From the NCBI RefSeq assembly GCF_017744695.1, contig NZ_JAGIAS010000007.1, forward strand, positions 248,001 through 312,000: a DNA stretch of 64,000 nt, written 5' to 3'. The notes below the pieces were generated by a model, which was given only the letters and a program-made list of their open reading frames with translations, was not told the DNA's origin and did no database searches. This DNA comes from Dyadobacter sp. (GTDB taxonomy: Bacteria > Bacteroidota > Bacteroidia > Cytophagales > Spirosomataceae). The position numbers were made by a program, and so were the translations under genes. Shown in pieces: positions 60,333 to 64,000 of the stretch; positions within the stretch are counted from its first letter, which is position 1, and every line of letters begins with the position of its first letter.

Positions 60333-60354
60333 GGTGGCATGGTACCGAAATTGT

Positions 60355-60382
60355 AAAGTCTCCCGCTTGGGAGACTTTTTTG
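60355..60382 (+). terminator. Terminator of the TPR gene
   Basis: AAAGTCTCCC (60355-60364) and GGGAGACTTT (60369-60378) form a perfect 10-bp stem with loop GCTT, followed by TTT. Confidence 0.88.
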
Positions 60383-60472
60383 TTTAATTTACATTGCTCA
60401 TAATCATTTGTTTATATCGAATGTGGTGCCGCCTGCGAGGGTTGTGGTATTAATTGGAAGAATGCATAAAAC

Positions 60473-60501
60473 AAACGCCCCGTCGTCTCGCCGGGGCGTT
60501 T
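60473..60501 (-). terminator. Terminator of the btuB-btuG operon
   Basis: AAACGCCCCG (60473-60482) and CGGGGCGTTT (60492-60501) form a perfect 10-bp stem. On the minus strand the hairpin is followed by GTTTTATGC. It lies just after the BtuG-like stop at 60508. Confidence 0.85.
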
Positions 60502-60507
60502 TGCATG

Positions 60508-61611
60508 TTATTGGAAGAAAAAGCCAGATGGTGCAATACCCACTTTGACGGAGTCGACCAAACTTCCGTCGGCTCGGTAGCGAACTGCGTAACCTGCCTG
60601 CGTATAAGACGGGCTCACGCCTGCGTAAAGCAATCCTTGCGTCGGATCAACCGCAAGGCCGTAGAACGGGCGCGGGATCAACGGGGTAACCATGGCGATT
60701 TGCGTATCGGTAATCGAAAATTTGTAGGTTCCTCCATGCTCTTTACCGGCGCTATCGTACCACGAAAGCACGAAGAAAATGGATTTCAGGTCATTGCTGA
60801 AAGTAAAATTGCCGGGCGTTTTAGTCCCTTCCGTCGCTATTGCCAGCGTTGCTTCGGTAACATTGGTTTCGGTATTTATGCGCAGCATTTTATCCCCGAC
60901 ATTCACCCACAATTTCCCGTTTGCATCAATACCAACCGGATTGGCTGCACCTGACGTAGTAATAGGCGAAGTCGCTTCATCAGAATTTATATTGATAATC
61001 GCCAGCTTGTTTCCGGCACCCCATAGCGTGGTCCCCACGTAAAGCTTTCCATTAGCGTAGGCCAGGTTCTCTGGACCGTCGGCCACGTTGATTTTTTTCG
61101 TAACCTTTTTGGTAGTAAGGTCAATAACTGCAATGTAGCCGGTGGTATATTTCAAATCGGAGTTTGTTCCCCAGCAAGAAACATATGCCTTTCTCCCAAC
61201 GATTATCACTTCACGGGGATTTTCGATATCCGGAGCGCCGATGGTGCCTTCGTCCTTGAAAGTGTAGCGTTCAACGAACTGCACTTTATCCTGGCCAGCC
61301 GTGGAATTGTCAACGAGGATAATGCCTTGCTGTTCGGACGCGGTATAATCCTGCACGCCGCCTTTCAGTACCGTTCCGTTTGCCGCCGCGAAAATATCGG
61401 CGGTAGCAGTATTGTTTTCACGCGCGAAATAGGAAATACCGCCATTATTGTTCGTGAAATTACCCTCATTCATTACAAAGACACCACTCACATAGTCGCC
61501 CTTCGGAGCCGGGTCGCTTTGGTTACAGGACCATACCGCGAGGGTTAAAAAAGCTATCGCTAATGAACTGGCTAACTGTTTTTTCATTTTCATTGATTTA
61601 TTGAGAATCAT
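60508..61611 (-). CDS. BtuG-like cobalamin-binding surface lipoprotein (YncE-type beta-propeller)
   Basis: A 367-residue lipoprotein: the signal ends in LTLAVWSC, with Cys29 as the acylated residue. The mature protein is a beta-propeller: repeated blade patterns include YIAVIDLTTKKVTKKINVAD with GPENLAYANGKLYVGTTLWG, LAIININSDEATS and PFYGLAVDPTQGLLYAG. In Bacteroides, BtuG is a surface propeller that captures vitamin B12 for BtuB. Here the gene follows a BtuB-like receptor (overlap at 61598-61611) behind a B12 riboswitch, which strongly supports the same role. The start could be at 61611, 61593 or 61587. Confidence 0.85.
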   Translation of the reverse strand: MILNKSMKMKKQLASSLAIAFLTLAVWSCNQSDPAPKGDYVSGVFVMNEGNFTNNNGGISYFARENNTATADIFAAANGTVLKGGVQDYTASEQQGIILVDNSTAGQDKVQFVERYTFKDEGTIGAPDIENPREVIIVGRKAYVSCWGTNSDLKYTTGYIAVIDLTTKKVTKKINVADGPENLAYANGKLYVGTTLWGAGNKLAIININSDEATSPITTSGAANPVGIDANGKLWVNVGDKMLRINTETNVTEATLAIATEGTKTPGNFTFSNDLKSIFFVLSWYDSAGKEHGGTYKFSITDTQIAMVTPLIPRPFYGLAVDPTQGLLYAGVSPSYTQAGYAVRYRADGSLVDSVKVGIAPSGFFFQ

Positions 61612-63520
61612 AACTAAAGGTTAAACTTAATGCAAAACTTCTTCCCGGCATCGCATTATTTCTGACATTTAAATAAAACGCGTCGGTGACATTGCGGACT
61701 TGGCCTTGTAAGACCAGCTTGAATTTGTCAAAAACAAAGGTTGTCTCGGCAAGCAGGTTGGCGAGGCCATAGCCATCCAGAAACTGGGAATTATCGAAGG
61801 TGATATAGCGTTTGCCGACCGCTTGAAACTGGCCGGTAAGCTTCGTGGATTTGAACTGGACGAACGCATTTGCATTAGCCGAATGCGCAGGAACAAACAC
61901 CAGCTGTTTCCCCACAATGTCCTGCGAGTAATTGTCATATGCTTTCTCCTGGCTGCTTTTGTTAAATGCATAACCCGCGTCCAGGCCTGTCCGCCAGGAA
62001 CCGGTTTGGCGCTGATAGTTCAATTGCAGTTCAATTCCACGCGCGAGTACCTGTTGCAGATTTTCGACCCGGTAGCTCTTCGAAGGGTTCCAGTAAGTCC
62101 AGTCTTTCACGCGGTTGTGGTAAAGGGTCGCGGAAGTTCTTAAGGTGCTGCCGGAAGATGCTTTAAAAGTTTGTTCAAGACCGAGTTCTTTGTTCCAGCC
62201 TGTTTCCGGGCGGACATCCGGGTTCCCCAGATCCTTCCAGTAACGTTCGTTCAAAGTAGGTACCCGGTAGCTGCGGCCATAGGAGCCTTTCAGTGTAAGA
62301 TTGTAATGCGCTTTTTGAATTAAACCATATTCTAAACCCACCGATGGTGTAAATGGAGGATTAAAACCGGTAACGAGCCCCTGCCGGAGATTAATAGAAG
62401 TCGTGATCCGGGCTGTCGGTTGCCAGCGCATCAGCAGGAAAATATCGGTACGGTTCTCACTCACGGGCGAATACGCGTATCCGGGCACACGCGAACGAAA
62501 GTGTGTCCATTCTCCCCCGACTTTGATAAGGACCGGATTCAGGTCGCCTGCAATATTTATCGAAAAGTCTTTTTCAAGTCTCGAAGCGAATTTGTCGGTT
62601 ACCGAATGATCGGGGTGGGAGAGGTCGCCTTTGGCATAGTCGATGATGTCTCGTACCCAGGCTGTACGCAGAGCGAGCGTTCGTACCTGATAGCGGACCA
62701 TCGTACGATAGGCGGTAGTGCGGGTCATTTCCCGGCCCTGCACATCTTCGGGCGTCAAGGTCAGTTTATTGTCGGTGAGCCAAATGTGTGCGGAAATTTC
62801 CCGGTCGTTTTGTGAGCGCAGAAACAGGTCCTGCACAATGCCCTTTTGAAAAGTTTCAGTAGGCAGAAGTGCGTATGTATTCCGGGTTGGTTTCGGGTAA
62901 TCGTTGTTCATCCTGCCGTCGTAAAGTGCCGTTTTGCCTGAAAATGCCCATTGGCTGTTCAGTGGGAAGGCGTACCTGAGGTCTGTTTGTGTCTGGGGAT
63001 TATTGAAGCTATCCTGTTGCCTGCCGACAGACACATGAAACGGCTTGCCTGATGCTTGACTACTCAATAGAACGCTTCCCCCCACGGCATCGGAGCCCAC
63101 AATACTGGCCGCGGACCCATACTGGACCGAAAGTTGATCGAAACCTGCCACCGGAATGGTGGAAAAGTCTGTTTGTCCAAGGGTAGGCGCATTGATATTG
63201 AGTCCGTTCCACAAAACAGCGGTATGATTGGCGGAGGTGCCCCGGAACGATGCAGTGCTGAGTTGACCGGGTCCATAGTTTTTAAACGCAATGGGCGTAT
63301 AGGCCGATAATACGTCGCTGATGTTTTGAAACCGGACCTGGGCGAGTGAAGCGGAGTCGATGCGCTGGATTTTCAAACCGCTCATGAATTTTTGCGGGAC
63401 AAATCCTTTCACGATTACCGGTTCGAGGGCAATAGAGTCTTTTTGCGCATAAGCCGGCAGGGGCAGTGCAAAACTTACCCATAACATCCAGTAACCCACA
63501 AATCTCCGGTCGGTAAACAC
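61598..63520 (-). CDS. btuB: TonB-dependent vitamin B12 receptor, BtuB-like
   Basis: An outer-membrane beta-barrel receptor of about 640 residues. After a signal peptide (WMLWVSFALPLPAYAQ) come the plug domain (VIVKGFVPQKFMSGLKIQRI, STASFRGTSANHTAVLWNGL, INAPTLGQTDFSTIPVAGFD) and the barrel strands, ending with the usual aromatic-rich C-terminal end (ALSLTFSYDSQ). The substrate is inferred from the cobalamin riboswitch upstream and the BtuG-like partner downstream. The start is uncertain: I favour GTG at 63520, with TTG 63532 or ATG 63487 as alternatives; starts further upstream would lie inside the riboswitch. Import needs the ExbB/ExbD/TonB system. Confidence 0.85.
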   Translation of the reverse strand: MFTDRRFVGYWMLWVSFALPLPAYAQKDSIALEPVIVKGFVPQKFMSGLKIQRIDSASLAQVRFQNISDVLSAYTPIAFKNYGPGQLSTASFRGTSANHTAVLWNGLNINAPTLGQTDFSTIPVAGFDQLSVQYGSAASIVGSDAVGGSVLLSSQASGKPFHVSVGRQQDSFNNPQTQTDLRYAFPLNSQWAFSGKTALYDGRMNNDYPKPTRNTYALLPTETFQKGIVQDLFLRSQNDREISAHIWLTDNKLTLTPEDVQGREMTRTTAYRTMVRYQVRTLALRTAWVRDIIDYAKGDLSHPDHSVTDKFASRLEKDFSINIAGDLNPVLIKVGGEWTHFRSRVPGYAYSPVSENRTDIFLLMRWQPTARITTSINLRQGLVTGFNPPFTPSVGLEYGLIQKAHYNLTLKGSYGRSYRVPTLNERYWKDLGNPDVRPETGWNKELGLEQTFKASSGSTLRTSATLYHNRVKDWTYWNPSKSYRVENLQQVLARGIELQLNYQRQTGSWRTGLDAGYAFNKSSQEKAYDNYSQDIVGKQLVFVPAHSANANAFVQFKSTKLTGQFQAVGKRYITFDNSQFLDGYGLANLLAETTFVFDKFKLVLQGQVRNVTDAFYLNVRNNAMPGRSFALSLTFSYDSQ

Positions 63521-63584
63521 TCTAAATCGCAATGATTGGCGACGATCTTCTGTTTTTCCTCCGAAAACGGCCCGATCAAATGCT

Positions 63585-63757
63585 CTGGCAGGTCTCCTGG
63601 CTCGTCTTTCGCACCCGGAGCCTTCCCGTCGCATGACAGTGGCATGAAGAATCGGACGCGTGTTGGCAGACTTACAGTTGCGGGGACAGCTTCCGTGCTA
63701 GCGGAATTCCCTATTAAGCCTAATAGCTGACTAGAAGCAGCTTATGGCACCAAGCGG
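63585..63757 (-). ncRNA. Cobalamin (B12) riboswitch
   Basis: On the minus strand the B12 box AGCCAGGAGACCTGCC occupies 63587-63602. The conserved core GCTGTCCCCGCAACTGTAA is at 63672-63690, and TGCCACTGTCATGC at 63631-63644. These three conserved pieces occur in the correct order and spacing for the class. A -7 box lies 4 bases upstream of the aptamer. The long leader then runs into a GGAGG sequence on the minus strand (63558-63562), about 25 bases before the first possible start codon. Low B12 would allow expression of btuB and the BtuG-like gene. Confidence 0.93.
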
Positions 63758-63760
63758 GTG

Positions 63761-63768
63761 CAAAGGTA
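63761..63768 (-). promoter_or_regulatory. -7 box of the B12 riboswitch-btuB transcript
   Basis: On the minus strand TACCTTTG fits TAnnTTTG and sits directly before the aptamer. No clear -33 element is found. Confidence 0.55.
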
Positions 63769-63806
63769 GGTATTTCCGTCGACTTTCCGTTGTATGCAAT
63801 AACCGC

Positions 63807-63814
63807 TATCTTTG
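63807..63814 (+). promoter_or_regulatory. -7 box of the DMT transporter gene
   Basis: TATCTTTG fits TAnnTTTG, 19 bases before the TTG at 63834. It is divergent from the btuB promoter. Confidence 0.5.
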
Positions 63815-63833
63815 CGGCAAATTCTGATTGCTT

Positions 63834-64000
63834 TTGGCCACTTCCACTGAAAATTTTCCGACCACACCCTCCCTGAAAGGCATTTACCTCATGCTGGGCG
63901 CTGCATTTTTCTTCTCGCTCACATCCGCGATCTCGAAATGGCTGGGACGGGAGTTTCATATTGTGCAGCTGGTTTTTTTCAGGAATATAGTGGGGGTCGT
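63834..64000 (+). CDS. EamA/DMT-family transporter, N-terminal part (cut by window edge)
   Basis: The frame is open to the end of the window. From TTG 63834 it reads MATSTENFPTTPSLKGIYLM, then LGAAFFFSLTSAISKWLG, a first hydrophobic helix typical of EamA-type (DUF6-like) transporters, and FHIVQLVFFRNIVGVV as the second helix. An ATG at 63891 is an alternative start. Only about 56 residues are seen, so the substrate cannot be inferred. It is divergent from the B12 operon and has its own -7 box. Confidence 0.7.
   Translation, partial: MATSTENFPTTPSLKGIYLMLGAAFFFSLTSAISKWLGREFHIVQLVFFRNIVGV

Noticed and set aside
63521..63634. N-terminal extension of the BtuB-like protein up to 63634
   Set aside because: This stretch lies within the cobalamin riboswitch and its leader, and encodes an Arg-rich segment before the real signal peptide.

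Overview
The window looks like chromosomal DNA of a Bacteroidota bacterium of the Cytophagales/Spirosomataceae type; a Dyadobacter-like genome is my best guess. Supporting signs are type IX secretion (T9SS) C-terminal sorting domains, the exbB-exbD-exbD-tonB gene order, a BtuG-like surface propeller, a short NuoG, and repeated TAnnTTTG boxes upstream of genes (the Bacteroidota -7 element). Genes are densely packed. I see no rRNA, tRNA, insertion sequence, prophage or CRISPR array, so this is mostly core-genome sequence.

Layout. 1-3.0 kb: 3' end of a thioredoxin-like gene, then an isolated nuoI-nuoJ-nuoK trio whose NuoI has a long repetitive tail, then a small DMT transporter. 3.0-9.2 kb: a DUF6265 protein, purF, recO, an exported protein, and a divergent envelope locus (7.4-8.9 kb) whose control region carries two 7-1-7 palindromes and probably handles metal. 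A 51-residue Cys/Lys-rich peptide gene follows. 9.2-14 kb: housekeeping genes (lptB, recJ, ruvX, def, an omega-amidase-like nitrilase, gatC). 14.6-20.6 kb: a TonB energy operon extended by a small membrane protein, a PstS-like lipoprotein and a large TPR protein. 20.7-35.6 kb: mixed genes (batD, aroC, a Tat-exported oxidoreductase with a sulfatase-modifying-factor-like partner, uup, dedA, an XRE regulator, a gamma carbonic anhydrase, yqgE, a metallophosphoesterase, gcvP). 35.7-43.8 kb: nuoA-J on the minus strand, with no nuoK-N beside it. 43.9-49.5 kb: two tandem, paralogous T9SS-secreted SGNH/sialate-O-acetylesterase-like proteins. 49.5-60.3 kb: obgE, adk, a T9SS-sorted exported protein, a histidine kinase without a neighbouring regulator, valS, fbp, a DEAD-box helicase and a TPR protein. 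60.5-63.8 kb: a cobalamin uptake unit made of a B12 riboswitch, a BtuB-like TonB receptor and a BtuG-like lipoprotein. The right edge holds the start of an EamA-type transporter.

How it fits together. The ExbB/ExbD/TonB operon can energise outer-membrane receptors such as the BtuB-like protein at the other end of the window. The nuoA-J block gives the peripheral arm and part of the membrane arm of complex I; the pumping subunits L, M and N must be encoded elsewhere, and the separate nuoIJK trio supplies the only NuoK seen. The best candidates for undescribed biology are the palindrome-controlled 7.4-8.9 kb locus, the repeat-tailed NuoI, the Cys-rich peptide, and the paired palindromes between purF and recO.
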